This document shows positions 1 through 16,800 of a DNA stretch of 64,000 nt, one piece after another; the first letter of the stretch is position 1, and each line of letters starts with the position of its first letter. Origin of the DNA: Eutrigla gurnardus (Eukaryota > Chordata > Actinopteri > Perciformes > Triglidae); NCBI GenBank assembly GCA_963514095.1, contig OY741264.1, forward strand, positions 13,438,366-13,502,365. Direction: 5' to 3'. The translations under genes and the position numbers were made by a program. A model generated the notes under the pieces. It was not told the origin of the DNA. It searched no databases and worked only from the letters and a program-made list of their open reading frames with translations.

Positions 1-920
1 AGTCAGTGTGCTGCTTTGCACCCTGGGAGTGGGGAACCATGACCTTGGTCTGACTTCTCTGATACTGTGTAAGTCAACAGCGTGCTGATACTGACACCAG
101 ACCAGCAGACTTTCAAAGAGTTTCAAAATGACGCCAGTCATTTCAGAAGACCACAGAAAATGTGAGCAGATGATGAAGCAACAGATTTACTTCAATACAG
201 GTGTTTGACAGTAGAGATGTGACGTGTTATCAGTATATTGACAGTTATACAATTAAGTCAAACATGAAACAAAAACATGGTTGAACATTGAACACCGGAT
301 TCCGTTAACAGCGATATCCAACGATGAACCTGTGAAAAAAGAGAGCAATATTGAAAACAATAGGCTGCATATCCTGCACCAATTTAACACTTTACTGGAA
401 CAAAACATTTATTTGTCATTCGATTAATTTGAAGCATCTTTTTTTTAAAAAGACAGAGCGGCTTTAAAGAAACAATATGAAAATTTGATGTCACAATTGT
501 CCTGGACAAAATAATTAAGATTCATGATGTTATTACAATCATCCTCATCCTCATCGTCATCATCATCATCACCATCATTTTTTAAAAGGGGCTCTATGTA
601 TCACTTCTTAAGAGCATCATTTTACTCTATGTGACAATATTCACGATTATCCTGATGATGGAAAAGCTCTGCAATCAGCTCATTTTTCTTATCTCAACCT
701 GAGATCAAATCCTATATCTTCCCACCCCAACGTATCACATTTGTCAGCTTTATAAAAACCAATGTGAGTTTGAGTCATAACATAATCAAACGGCAGCCAT
801 GCATCTGAATCATCGCCCTCATTTCAGCTCATGATCTGAGAAGCACGATTTACTCCCACATCCCTCTGACCCCCCTGACCCTCGCTCCAGAAAGGAAACC
901 ACCAGCAACGGAAACCACTT

Positions 921-963
<43 letters not shown>

Positions 964-2065
964 CTGGAGCCACTGGTGTTTATTTATGCCTGTCTAGGTG
1001 TCATGCTTCTAACTGAGCGTTGCACTTCCCAGTCACCAGGTTAGAGGGACCACGGAGGTCACATATGCTGAGTCCTAGAGGCACAACACCAGTGTGTGTG
1101 TATGTAGGTGTGTGTGTGTGTAGGTTAGGGTCAATCAGCCGTATGTTTGTTGATACTCTCAGAGTAAGGTGAACCAGCTACTGCTTCTGGGAATGATCCA
1201 TAGCACCGACCATGTTTGGTGGGCTGTTTTGTGTCTGTGCCTTGTGGTTTGACTGCAATTACCTGTGTCAACTATTTATTCATTTCCTACCACTGAGGTT
1301 TCCTTTGAAGCAGCATGAGGCATCACCGTAATGCTAACCTATCGGTGATTATAGACCTGGGCTCATATTTGCACCCTGGGCAAGAGGCCTTACTTGATTG
1401 ATTGTATTCACAGAACAGTCCCGGTATCGCAAATAAATCTAAAGTCTAAAAACACGACCTAGACCTCAATGCAAACAGTGCAAATGGAAAGTTAGTTTTC
1501 GGTGGTGAACACATGAATGAAATGCATCCATGTGATTAAACAACGTCCAGAGCTACTGACCACGTTCTAAATATTGAGAAAGACTTTTGTTGTAGAGTTG
1601 AATGGGTCCAACAACACAGGACGGTCAATCACAAGACCGCTGTTCAACCACACATCCCAGTTTTGCCATCACCAATGTGGATTTGCCTCAACAGGACTCA
1701 ACCGCAGACTTGGAAGCTGGCACTTTTATGTTGTTTTATTTTTTATTTTGCTGAATTGCTTGATGAAGTTAGCGTTGTACGGTTAATACGGGCAGCTTCC
1801 AATGAGTTTCCATTGTGATCCAGCCTCGATCACGTAGCAGTAATGTTAACGTTGCGTAGAACTGTGAGAGGCTTTTCTAACGTTAAACGAACCTGTAAAT
1901 AACATCATGACATGAGTCACGTGAAATTGTGACTTGTTACATATACTTTATCACATTTAACTTCACTTTACATAATTCACAAATACTCATTTAATCATTT
2001 ACTGATGTTAATATAATAAATAATACTGTTTTATAATGTGAAATACATGTTTTTCTCCTTTTTAG
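1..2065. other. Host-like flank, no gene seen
   Basis: AT-rich, non-repetitive vertebrate sequence. It contains a run of TCATCN trinucleotides near 545-580, a (GT)n tract at 924-961 and a shorter GT-rich stretch at 1092-1120. The open frames here are short and have no splice-bounded or recognisable coding content. I see no promoter or RNA gene that I could defend. It is probably intronic or intergenic, because an exon-like segment follows at 2066. Confidence 0.5.
924..961. repeat. (GT)n microsatellite
   Basis: Uninterrupted TG/GT dinucleotide run of about 19 units. Confidence 0.95.
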
Positions 2066-2115
2066 GAGCTCCTGGCTTCTATAAGCTGGAGAATGTCAGG
2101 GTGATGTCTGTGCAG
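2066..2115 (+). CDS. Candidate internal exon of an unidentified host gene
   Basis: A pyrimidine-rich tract ending TTTTTAG precedes a 50-nt segment that is followed by the donor GTAAATT. Only one of the three forward frames is open. It reads APGFYKLENVRVMSVQ, entering in phase 2 (the two bases GA complete a split codon) and leaving in phase 0. The other two frames contain stops. I do not recognise the peptide. No neighbouring exon could be matched within the window, so this would be one small exon between large introns. A chance splice-like match is the main alternative. Confidence 0.4.
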
Positions 2116-2857
2116 GTAAATTAAACTTCAGTTTAAAAGTGTGTACAGCTGATATTATTTACATTTTTGTCCTTAGTGTACAAGACTCGACCCTGCTGCC
2201 CTGTATTACAAATTAAAATGCTGACCGTGCACAAGCGTCATCTGCTGGAGATCATCTCACTACCCCGACATCCCCAGAGTGTTTAAATACACAAACACAG
2301 TCAAATCAAACATAAACATGAGAAAATATAAATAAGATATAACGTTGAGCCTGTAGAATAAATCAAATTAAAAGTTCTAAACTCCATGATTGATTCTTGT
2401 AAAAGTAAGTAGCACGTAATTTTGAGATGGAGCACAATCGAGTTAACAAACACAGACCACAACCTACAATTCAATAAACTAGAGGACGATGCTGACTTGA
2501 CATATTTTTAACTTAATGTAAAAAAACAAACTTGTCACGTAAACAAAGTTGTTTCATCAGCATTCAGAATATGGCAAAAAAAACAACAACAATAAATTGG
2601 TTATCAACATTCATTTAACTATAACTTTACGTTGCCAATTGGAAAACATCTAATGTACGTAACAACGTTAACCATGCTGCATTTCTTACAATATAGCTTG
2701 TTGCCCAAAACAGCTAATTAACTTCAGAGTCTGCAGGTTCAAACAGATGGTTGAACCACTGTGTTTCTGTTTGCAGCCATATCTGTTCTCTGTCTTCTCC
2801 TGAGTAGACAGCATAACCATGGTAACATGGTAGCTAGGGGCAGACAGTATGGGGTGG
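2116..2857. other. Unassigned AT-rich stretch
   Basis: If the 50-nt segment upstream is a real exon this is the start of its intron. I see no repeat ends, coding frame or RNA gene in it. Confidence 0.4.
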
Positions 2858-3032
2858 AGAGCCAAAACCCGTTCCTCAGAGGGGCGTGGCTAGCACTGCT
2901 CATTTAAAGCTACAAACACAGAATAAGCACTACAGGGCGGAAACTGCGGGGTACAGAGACACACTAGACTGAGTCAGGGTTTCATTTTCAGCAAAACACT
3001 GAGACATTTGAGCATAATATGTCCCCTTTAAT
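2858..3032. repeat. Dispersed teleost repeat fragment
   Basis: The stretch running from CTCAGAGGGGCGTGGC to CATAATATGTCCCCTTTAA resembles a dispersed repeat that I recall as common in fish genomes, with the characteristic 3' motif AATATGTCCCC. No terminal duplication could be fixed, so class and exact ends are uncertain. Confidence 0.4.
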
Positions 3033-3329
3033 TAATCTATTTCCTAGCTTTGACCAGTTAATCAACTCTTGCCTGTGCACTTACCACACAGAGCTGGAGA
3101 GAGCAGTATGGAAGGACAGCAATGATGAGTAAAAGAAAGAGGAAGTTGCCAGACAATCAGCCACATGAGCTAGCCGACTGCAGTTTTGGCATGACTTCAA
3201 AACAACGTGCATGCGTGCGCCTGGGTTATCATCCAAAACCCAAAGCTGTCAGCCAAGCTACCAACCTCCAAAGCCAGGATCAGTGCAGGGTGGCACACTC
3301 CACAGACAACATGGCACTGTAGCCTGGGA

Positions 3330-3361
<32 letters not shown>

Positions 3362-3743
3362 GGGTGCTCCACCCTGGGTGGTCTGGCCTGTTCAGCTGCC
3401 TGTTTGGAATCATGGGTGTCTGGGCAGCAGCCACACCAACTCAATATCAAGGAGAAGCATTCTGTGTGCATCACTGAAAGCTTGAAGACATCAGTAAATG
3501 TAGGTTTCTTGTGCAGATAGATGTCCTGTTGCTCAGAGTCAGCAGTCGACAACTGATATGATGGATATGATGACGGAGCCGGTTTACTCACATAACTTAT
3601 CAATACACATTACGTTCCCAACTACATTGTTCTGTTTTGCAGGGAAGCATATTATTTTCTGGTCGGCAGTTGCATTTTGAAAACAAACAAACAAAAATAA
3701 TGCTACAAAACTACTTAGTTAGGTTTAGTAAAAAATGTATAAA
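3033..3743. other. Unassigned stretch with a GT microsatellite
   Basis: Contains a (TG)13 run at 3331-3356. The frames crossing it read through the dinucleotide and are not credible genes. Nothing else could be assigned. Confidence 0.4.
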
Positions 3744-3747
3744 CTAC

Positions 3748-4189
3748 TGTAATGGGAATTTTGGATGTTTGTAATTTATAATCAGAATATTTGTCAGGCC
3801 AGACGTCGATCCGCATCTCCTCATCTGACTGTTATGCTATGACGAAAATGAATGCCTGTTTGTAGATGATATGAACATGAGTGCCACATTGACATAAGAT
3901 AATTTCAGGACTATGACGCCTGTGTTCTGTAAATCTTGACCTTGCCTGTACATCTTGTCTTTGTAAGATAGGACATGATCCGTCCTTTGTCCATGGTTCC
4001 TCCTCCTTAAAAGGGAGATTGTTGTTAGACTCAGGGTCGTTCCTGCGGATTCTGAACCTTTGCATCAGAAGGCAGGGGTGAACAGTACTTTCTTCTGCAG
4101 ATGAGAATACTTAGTGGAATAAACCTCGGAGAAAAAGCTGATCCTGGTTGTTGATCTTTATTGGGCAGATTCATTGCATTGCACGAACA
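3748..4189 (+). mobile_element. Solo LTR, copy 1 (Ty3/gypsy-like)
   Basis: A 442-bp segment begins TGTAATGGG and ends AACA, flanked on both sides by the 4-bp duplication CTAC (3744-3747 and 4190-4193). It aligns almost base for base with the insertion at 55651-56503, except for its last dozen bases and the nested MITE in that copy. TG...CA ends, a short TSD, an AATAAA-like motif near the 3' end (GGAATAAACC) and the lack of coding sequence point to a solo LTR formed by recombination between two LTRs. The parent element is not in the window. Confidence 0.75.
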
Positions 4190-4303
4190 CTACGAAATTG
4201 GAAAACGGGAAAAAAGTACTTGGTTCACATTGTACATGAGCATCAGTCTCCGGGATAAAACTCATGTGTTTTTGGACAAGTCCACCTCCTGGTGTCCTCC
4301 TGA

Positions 4304-4590
4304 AGGGACTTCCTATACGTGTAATTCCTACAGGGACTTCCTACAGCAGGGATGTCCAATCTCATCCAAAAAGGGCCGGTGGGGGTGCAGGCTTTTGTTT
4401 TAGCCCAGCACTCAGACACCTTATTCAACTAATTAACTAACCATGGTCTTCAATCAAGACCTTGATGAGTTGGATCAGGTGAGGTATTGCTTGGCTAAAA
4501 CAAAAACCGGGACCCACACCGGCCCTTCTTGGATAAGATTGGACATCCCTGTCCTACAGGGACTTCCTACAGGGACTTCCTCCATGGACT
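4304..4590. repeat. 13-bp minisatellite interrupted by a MITE
   Basis: Units of GGGACTTCCTACA (with variants) occur at about 4304, 4333, 4559 and 4572. The MITE at 4347-4551 splits the array, and its target duplication is itself part of the repeat unit. Confidence 0.7.
4347..4551. mobile_element. hAT-like MITE
   Basis: A 205-bp fold-back element has terminal inverted repeats starting CAGGGATGTCCAATC and ending GATTGGACATCCCTG. Homology between the two halves continues for about 55 bp. An exact 8-bp duplication TCCTACAG lies at 4339-4346 and 4552-4559, typical of hAT elements. There is no coding capacity, so it must have been moved in trans. Confidence 0.9.
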
Positions 4591-4859
4591 AATTGGAAAC
4601 TAATTTATAATACGTCAAGAGAAAATGTGATCCACAACAAAATACCTTTGTCTTGTAATGTAATTAAAAATGCAGTTTTGTTGTGCAGGAAGGTTTTTTT
4701 TTGTATTCTGGCTTGTCAGAGATTTCTCTCCACTCTTTTATAGGTAAAAAAAAATTAAAGATTTGAGGGAAATATCAACTGCAAAAATTGCTGCTTTAAT
4801 TATGTCATGATTTATAATTAATTAAACTGTGTGCTGGCTAAACAAGCATAGGCCTATAT

Positions 4860-5415
4860 AAATTCCTCTATACAGTCCTCTACATAGTCCTCTATAGTCC
4901 TCCATAGTCCTCTACATAGTCCTCCACATATAGTCCTCCATATAGTAATTTACATAGTCCTCCATATAATCCTCCACATAGTCCACCATATAGTCCTCCT
5001 AGTTCTCTATATAGTCCTTTACAAAGTACTCTATATAGTCCTCAAAATAGTCCTCCATATAGTCCTCTAGATAGTCCTCTAGATAGTCCTCTACATAGTC
5101 CTCCGCATAGTCCTCTACATAGTCCTCCATATAGTCCTCTACATAGTCCTCCACATAGTCCTCTAAATAGTCCTCCATATAGTCGTCTACATAGTTCTCT
5201 ATATAGTCCTCTAGATAGTCCTCCACATAGTCCTACATATAGTCCTCTACATATTCCTCCCTATAGTCATCTACATAGTCCTCCACATAGTCCTCTAAAT
5301 AGTCCTCCATATAGTCGTCTACATAGTTCTCTATATAGTCCTCTAAATAGTCCTCTATAGAGTCCTCCACAAAGTCCTCTAAATAGTCCTCTATATAGTC
5401 CTCTACACAGTCACA
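4860..5415. repeat. 12-bp minisatellite with 132-bp higher-order repeat
   Basis: About 45 units of ATAGTCCTCYAC and close variants. Because the period is divisible by three, the reverse strand stays open and would read as a monotonous EDYx tetrapeptide; I treat that as a by-product. A 132-bp block (11 units) starting near 5151 recurs near 5283 with the same variant order, so part of the array grew by block duplication. Confidence 0.9.
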
Positions 5416-9939
<4,524 letters not shown>

Positions 9940-10159
9940 GTAGACTATTGACTACTGATCCTTAGGATTCACCAAAACAATATTTTCATGAAAATATTAC
10001 TATTTAAGTGCAGTAAGAGATGGAAATGGTTGCTACGCTTTGCTACAGTTGTCCAACATTGCCAGACAACAATTGATCCAAATTTCCAGTGCATGATTCA
10101 TAGAATTATGCACCATCAGCTAAAATATATATATTTAAAGATGTACATTAAAGATACAT

Positions 10160-10167
10160 ATTGCACA
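10160..10167. repeat. Left target-site duplication ATTGCACA
   Basis: This octamer abuts the left end (CAACCTGG) of the giant element and recurs exactly at 35769-35776 after its right end (CCAGGTTG). Confidence 0.9.
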
Positions 10168-10555
10168 CAACCTGGTCTCACAGACATCCGTGAAATGGCC
10201 ACGGCCCGTCCGTGAAATGGCCACGGACCGTTAACTCAAAATCCGTGACACTATAACGGAAACACCCGAAAATCCGTGAAATGACCACGCAAATCACGCC
10301 AACGCAAATCAATGCCACTGACCACCCGTGGTCTACACACGGATTGCCCCTTTCAGTGACAAGTACAGATCTCACTCGATGGACGTGCTTTCTGACTTGG
10401 AAACGCAACATTTGAAGCAATCTTTAGTTCATTTTCAACACCAATATATCACCCTGACCCTCACAGTTGTTGAAGGCTCAGCTTATTGTCCGCGTCATCA
10501 TAAAACTGACGTTTTATCACGACGCGGACAGCGGACAGCGACATTCCGTTAAAGA

Positions 10556-10950
10556 GACACGGACGGCGAGGTTCCGGTTCCGTGATATAAAAACGGACAG
10601 CAAGATTCGTGACAGATACACGGACAGCGCGATACCGTGATAGAGACACGGACGGCGAGGTTCCGGTTCCGTGATATAAACACGGACAGCGAGATTCGTG
10701 ACAGATACACGGACAGCGCGATACCGTGATAGAGACACGGACGGCGAGGTTCCGGTTCCGTGATATAAAAACGGACAGCAAGATTCGTGACAGATACACG
10801 GACAGCGCGATACCGTGATAGAGACACGGACGGCGAGGTTCCGGTTCCGTGATATAAACACGGACAGCGAGATTCGTGACAGATACACGGACAGCGCGAT
10901 ACCGTGATAGAGACACGGACGGCGAGGTTCCGGTTCCGTGATATAAACAC
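10556..10950. repeat. 89-bp subterminal tandem array (left, 5 copies)
   Basis: The phrase GACGGCGAGGTTCCGG recurs at 10562, 10651, 10740, 10829 and 10918, an exact 89-bp spacing. Each unit holds short inverted motifs such as CCGTGATAGAGACACGG. Subterminal repeats of this kind often bind transposase; that role is inferred. Adjacent units alternate small variants (AAAACGGACAGCAAG against AAACACGGACAGCGAG), suggesting growth by two-unit blocks. Confidence 0.9.
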
Positions 10951-11297
10951 GGGCCGCAGTTTGATCGCGTTTTACAGCTCGGTAGGATAGCCCGAACTCA
11001 ATTCTGTGAAATAAACACGGATTAGCCTATTCTGTCATATGAACACGGATCTCCTCCAACATAACAACCGTTGCTAGGTTGCCCCAGAGAATGCCCAATT
11101 GAAAATGAATAGCCTATTAATCTTTTATCTGAATACTGATTATGTCGTGACTAGTGATGTCCAAATGAAGCTTCGTGAAGCATGTTCTTTATTTTCTGAG
11201 CCCAATAGATGGCGCTCTCTGTTCAACAAAGGGTTGAAGGCTAATATATTTCCATTGCTTTCAACCCTTTGCCTGAGTCAGGCGTTGCATTTCATTG

Positions 11298-12422
11298 CAT
11301 GTATGACTATGTAGTAGCCTATGTACTCATTGCACCCTCTGAGACCCACATAGAGAACTTTCCGTCTTGTCATACTTTTGTGTATTGCCTATAAAATTGT
11401 CATTTTTTAGAGTATCATCAAGTTATACACATCCCCAGAATCAGCACAACCTCAGCTAACTGTGTGTATCACTCAATAAATACTTATATACACTATAATA
11501 GGGGATTTTAGCCCATACATTAAAAATAAATAAAAACGCACCTTAAATCTTTACACATTTTATTAAAAAAAGCACTGTAAACCATTATAACGAAAGAAAA
11601 GCTCAACATAGAAAGTTTAGCACACTTGTTTGGATTGTTCTAGAAGTTATTTGAAGCTTCTAGCTGCTTTTGTCTATGAAATATGGATATTCTTTTGAGT
11701 AGTGTCCATGGGCGTTTTTTTTGCCAGCAATCGTCCTTTCCTCTCCCTGCCCTAAATATGTGTGTATATAGTGTACTACTTCTGTGCCATTTATGTATTT
11801 AACTTTCTCTAACACTACAGTAACTTTTTGACCGTTCTTTTCTCTGCTTTGAACTCCTCCGTGTCTCCCGTTTGGGCAAACACAACGACTCACGGCCAAG
11901 CGTAAATTAGGCTTTCCGATTGGCTGTAAAAGCCGCTACGGGAGCCAATACGAATGTCCGATGCATAAACGTGACTCTATACGTCACGAGCAAGATGGCG
12001 GATGAAAATAATGATCGATATACATAAACAAAACGGAGAAATGCGCCGCGGAAACGAGGAGACATCTAGTCACATCTTTACAACTTTACGCATTGGTTTT
12101 GTTGTCAGAAATAAATCGCTCACATGGGCAAGTACCGTTGTTTAGCCCCGTTTCTCTAGTTTAAGAGGAAATAACCCGCATCTTTCTAGCGTAAACCATT
12201 ACGGAGTTATGACGCTCTAAAGAAAACATGATTATTTGTAGCGTATACGCCACAATGGGTCTCAGAGGGTTAAAAACATCACTTCCCATAATGCCTCGCT
12301 TGTTGAAATAGATGAGAACAAAATAGATGTATATGGCTACAAACACCCTAATTCCTTCACTCTGAGATTTATGCTGATTATTTTAATTAAAAAAAATAAA
12401 AAAAAAAATACTAAGACTACTT
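11298..12422. mobile_element. 1.1-kb insertion in the left terminal repeat
   Basis: The left and right terminal repeats align up to TTTCATTG at 11290-11297. Homology resumes after a second TTTCATTG at 12423-12430, and the right copy has nothing between. The insert holds the inverted pair CCCTCTGAGACCCA (about 11335) and TGGGTCTCAGAGGG (about 12256), the latter followed by TTAA, so a small piggyBac-like element may be nested in it. The larger insert has no clear terminal inverted repeats, so its class is open. No coding frame of note is present. Confidence 0.6.
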
Positions 12423-12439
12423 TTTCATTGGCATTGATA

Positions 12440-12506
12440 TTTTGGCGCAAGTGTGTGCGTCACTCATGCGACGATCGCAGAAATCATTGCCTGGCGCGAT
12501 ACGGAG
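12440..12506 (+). promoter_or_regulatory. Non-coding first exon of the plus-strand gene, within the terminal repeat
   Basis: The segment ending CTGGCGCGATACGGAG is followed by a perfect donor GTAAGT. The right terminal repeat has the same segment on the minus strand, ending CTGGCGCGATACCGAG with donor GTGAGT at 34489-34488. Both point into the element, one at each gene, so each repeat seems to supply a leader exon and presumably the promoter upstream. The exact transcription start is not visible; no clear TATA box was found. Confidence 0.6.
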
Positions 12507-13279
12507 GTAAGTACTACTCTAAGCAAGATAAATTAATTAGCATGTACATATCTAAAATGAAGTTATGGCAAACATGCCCACTTATTTGTTGATTTCGAAC
12601 TCCACTGTAAGAGTTGTATTTGAAAGAGACTGACATTACACAACTGTTTGTTGCATCAAAATTAAATGTAACATAGTTAAGCAGAGCCTCTGCTAGCTAG
12701 CTAGATTAGCTAACCCAGAGCTCGTCTTGCTGCTAGTGTATGGGCATTGATTTGACGTGTACTTTTGGCATAGCCAGCTATGTGGCACAAGTCGCATATA
12801 TGTGTAACACGCTTGTACCTCATTTCTGCGCCAGCTAAATGTTGTGTTCAGGGCTCAACATTAACTTTTCTGAAGTGCTTACCAGCTGGTCAACCATGCA
12901 TGGGCCACATTAGCAGCTAAGCCAAAGGTTGCCATCCTGTATAATTATTTCTACTACTTGAAGTTAGACGTTTTTAAGCCTGGAAAGGCACACAAAGTTG
13001 TTCTCTGATGTAGGCCTAGGACAGAACAAGCAATTTGTAAGTTCACAAGAAAATTAGATTCATCTTATGTGCCATATAGGCTACCCATGTGCTTCAATCA
13101 TTCTTGTGTAGAATTATTATAATATAACACAAATGTTTATTAAGCAATTTGATGGTCAGGCGATTCTATTCTTGTAGAACATGTAACTAGTAATCACATC
13201 ATATATAACATGTTTGTTAATGAATGTAGACATATTCATTCAAAATATAATTCTAATTATGTTTTTTGCTTTGTTACAG

Positions 13280-13524
<245 letters not shown>

Positions 13525-13896
13525 GTAAGTATCCCAAGATTTTTATTTTCACAAATTTGTGTCTGTTAAATATTCTTTATTATTTGTAACCGGAAGATCA
13601 TAGGGTTCTACTAATATCCAATTAGCATTGGGGGAACACCTAATCATCAATCCACATTTGATGTAGTGACAGCAAATCGCACAGTGTTATACTAGATACC
13701 CTGAGTTGGTCCCAAATATCAGTCTTGACATAGATGAAATCTTGTCTATTACAGGATTATTGCCTTTATTACAACTGAGTTGAAAGACTGAAACTGTGGT
13801 TTACTGGTTCAATCTCTCTAAATAACCAAGGTATTGGTATTTTTAAACAATAGCAATTATAAATATGCTTTTCTTGTTGATTTTTTACAGCCTATC

Positions 13897-16800
13897 ATGG
13901 GAGGGCTTAAAAAAGCATGCCCTGCATGTCAGGCATTGATTTTTAATGGCTGTAAGCTGTGCCCTATGTGTAAGGCACCACAGCCACAAAAACTTCGACA
14001 ACAAAAGAAAATAGAAAACTTTAATAAAAAAAAAAAAACCTGGGTCGCCAAAACCAAGAAAAACCATCTGACCTCCCATGTGATGGATGATGCCATCATC
14101 TTGGTAAGTAACTTGTGTACTTAGCCATAGTAATAATCTTAGGTTAAGAATGTGGTGTTAAAATGAGTAATACCAATACTATGCTCCTGTAGAGACATGT
14201 TCGCACATGATTCATGTACACATGCAAATAGACATGCACACCAAACCCACCAACAACATAATCAACTTACCATGTCTTATTATAAATACTGTATATATTC
14301 GTGCATGCCCGTAGTGTCTGCTAGCCCGTAGCGTGTGCATGGCGTAGTGTGAAAAATCAGCGAAAATAAGAATTATTCCAAAAGAGCTTCAAATTTGAGG
14401 ATGCACACCCTTGGGCCACGCTCAACCCATATCCAAAATGATGGATGGATGGATGGATGAATGGATAGATAGATAGATATGTTAGTGTGCCTCTTGAGTT
14501 GAAATTGAAACATACAGTACTGCTGTGGATCTAGTGTCTGACCTTCAATTCAATACCTATGAAGTGGCGGTTACGTTTTAGGTGTTTGTCAGTTTGAAAT
14601 AGTTTTCCCCAAGGCTAACTTATATCCGTAGGCTACAGCCCAAGCTGATCAAATCTGTCTTGTTAGTATGAATACTTTTTTCCCTATTGCAAAACACATT
14701 TCGCAAGTTCGTTCAGTTTGGGTTACAAACAAATCCTTGACTCAGCCATGTCTTTGCCCATCCGTTTTTTGTTGTTTTTTTTGTGGCCACCCATCCGACC
14801 ATGTTAGTGATTGAGACTGCCATTGCGCATAACATGACGTGTATGAGTAAGTGAATGTGATGTGTGGCAGATCTAGGATTGTTATCTAACTAAGGAAGGC
14901 TCTGTACTTAAAATTGCTCTTGGAGGGTTAGAGTTTCAATTCAGTCATGCTCTGTATGAAAGTCTAAGGCAGACAAGAGTAATACCCCTACTATGCTATC
15001 ATGCACATGCAAGTTGACAGGCACACCAAACACACCCACATACAGTATGCGCACACCTTTTACACATCCCCAATGAGCCATCTCTTATACATATTCACTT
15101 ACTGTATGTATGCATCAGCTCTTCCATAAGTTAAAATGTGTGCATCTGAGTTGCATCTGCATCTGTTGCATCTGACAACATGCTGATGTAGAGCTGGAGT
15201 CTGTAACATATATCACTGCCACAGTGTAACATAAACATAAAGCCCTTATTATATAATATTATTACAAGCCTTTTTTTCTTTCAGGTAGAAAAGCTTCACG
15301 TGTTGGGATGGAGGCCAATTCTCTTATTGGAATACCCCAAAAAGACCTGCAAAATGTTGCTTCCGGGGGGGCTCACTGTTAAACCAGGAGAGCAGGCCTG
15401 TCTTCAAAATATCGTAGAAATTTACGATTTGATAGTTTCAGGTTATTCCACATTTATTTTAAATTATAACAATTTTAAACAACCCCAATTCTAAAAACAA
15501 TGTGACACTGTAAAACCTAAATGACACCAAATAACTACATTCAATTACAGTATGCGAGTATTAATTGTTTTCTCTTTTTAACTCTGCTACCTTTCACATT
15601 TTGATATACTGTAATTGCATATTATATATTCTATATGTTTCTTTTATTCTTTCAGAAAAGTACAGAACAGTTGAGCCCTCCCAGGATGTGGTCATTCTTA
15701 ATTTGGAGACCATCAGTCAAGGTAGGCTAAGGAGAGCTTTATTGTTATCTTGCATATTTTGTGAGAATGTATTTTAGCAGCATATTATTATTAGCCTGGC
15801 CATTACCAGCGTTTGATTTCGATTCTCTCCCGTCATTCAGTCTGGGAACCTGTCGTTGGATTCCAATTAGTCCCTTCAGCGTGGCTTGCATGTTTACTTT
15901 TGAACTCATTGGTCGAGCGAAACGCATTGCATTTATCAAGAATTTCTAATATTACTTCCTAATACTTGCCAAACGGATAATTTGGACAACACATTTACCT
16001 TTGATAATCCATCCAAACTTCTGCTGACAGAAATACGTTCATATCTGTAGAGTTTGTGACTTCAGATATGAAACTGTTCACTGATTGGGCGGTCAGACTG
16101 AGCCCTAAAGAATGAGGCGTTAGCCGGACTCTGTTCTGAAGCAGAATCAAATTGGGCAGAAGTACGTAGGCTGGTATGACCAGGCTATATTATTATGGGT
16201 ATTGTAGCACATTATAGTCTCTCTTCACCTGCTTACATATTGTTTTTTTTTTCTTTCTAAAAATGTAGAAGAGTTGGATGAAGGACAACAGCTGGTCTCA
16301 GGTAACTCCCAGCAAGTCAATATGATAAGATTATATCTCATTATGCTCTGCCTGCTTACTGCTGTCTCACTTTGTCTTGCTGTGTTCAACTTTTTCCTGA
16401 ATTGAGCTTGAGAAAACACTCATACTGTACACAGTGCATACCTCACCTGCTAACATATTGTTTTTTTCTGTCTAAAAATGTAGAAGAGTTGGATGAAGGA
16501 CAACAGCTGGTCTCAGGTAACTCCCAGCAAGTCAATATGATAAGATTATATCTCATTATGCTCTGCCTGCTTACTGCTGTCTCACTTTGTCTTGCTGTGT
16601 TCAACTTTTTCCTGAATTGAGCTTGAGAAAACACTCATACTGTACACAGTGCATACCTCACCTGCTAACATATTGTTTTTTTCTGTCTAAAAATGTAGAA
16701 GAGTTGGATGAAGGACAACAGCTGGTCTCAGGTAACTCCCAGCAAGTCAATATGATAAGATTATATCTCATTATGCTCTGCCTGCTTACTGCTGTCTCAC

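Larger units (their letters stand above)
10168..12572. repeat. Left terminal inverted repeat of the KDZ element
   Basis: Matches 34418-35768 in inverse orientation, from the terminal CAACCTGG inward to about 12572. Order from the tip: a 350-bp palindrome-rich zone of CCGTGAAATGGCCACGG-type motifs, five 89-bp units, about 350 bp of unique sequence, a 1.1-kb insertion absent from the right copy (11298-12422), then a shared leader exon and splice donor. Confidence 0.85.

Noticed and set aside
10461..10950. Overlapping open frames of 123-151 codons in the left 89-bp array (and 153-181 codons at 34896-35475)
   Set aside because: The 89-bp unit lacks stops on one strand in all three frames, so every frame cycles through the same text (for example LSRYRAVRVSVTNLAVR). 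There is no start context, no splice support and no conserved domain. It is a by-product of the repeat.
11335..12275. A definite piggyBac MITE (CCCTCTGAGACCCA ends)
   Set aside because: TTAA is present only on the right side; the left side reads TGCA. Kept only as a possibility within the larger insertion.
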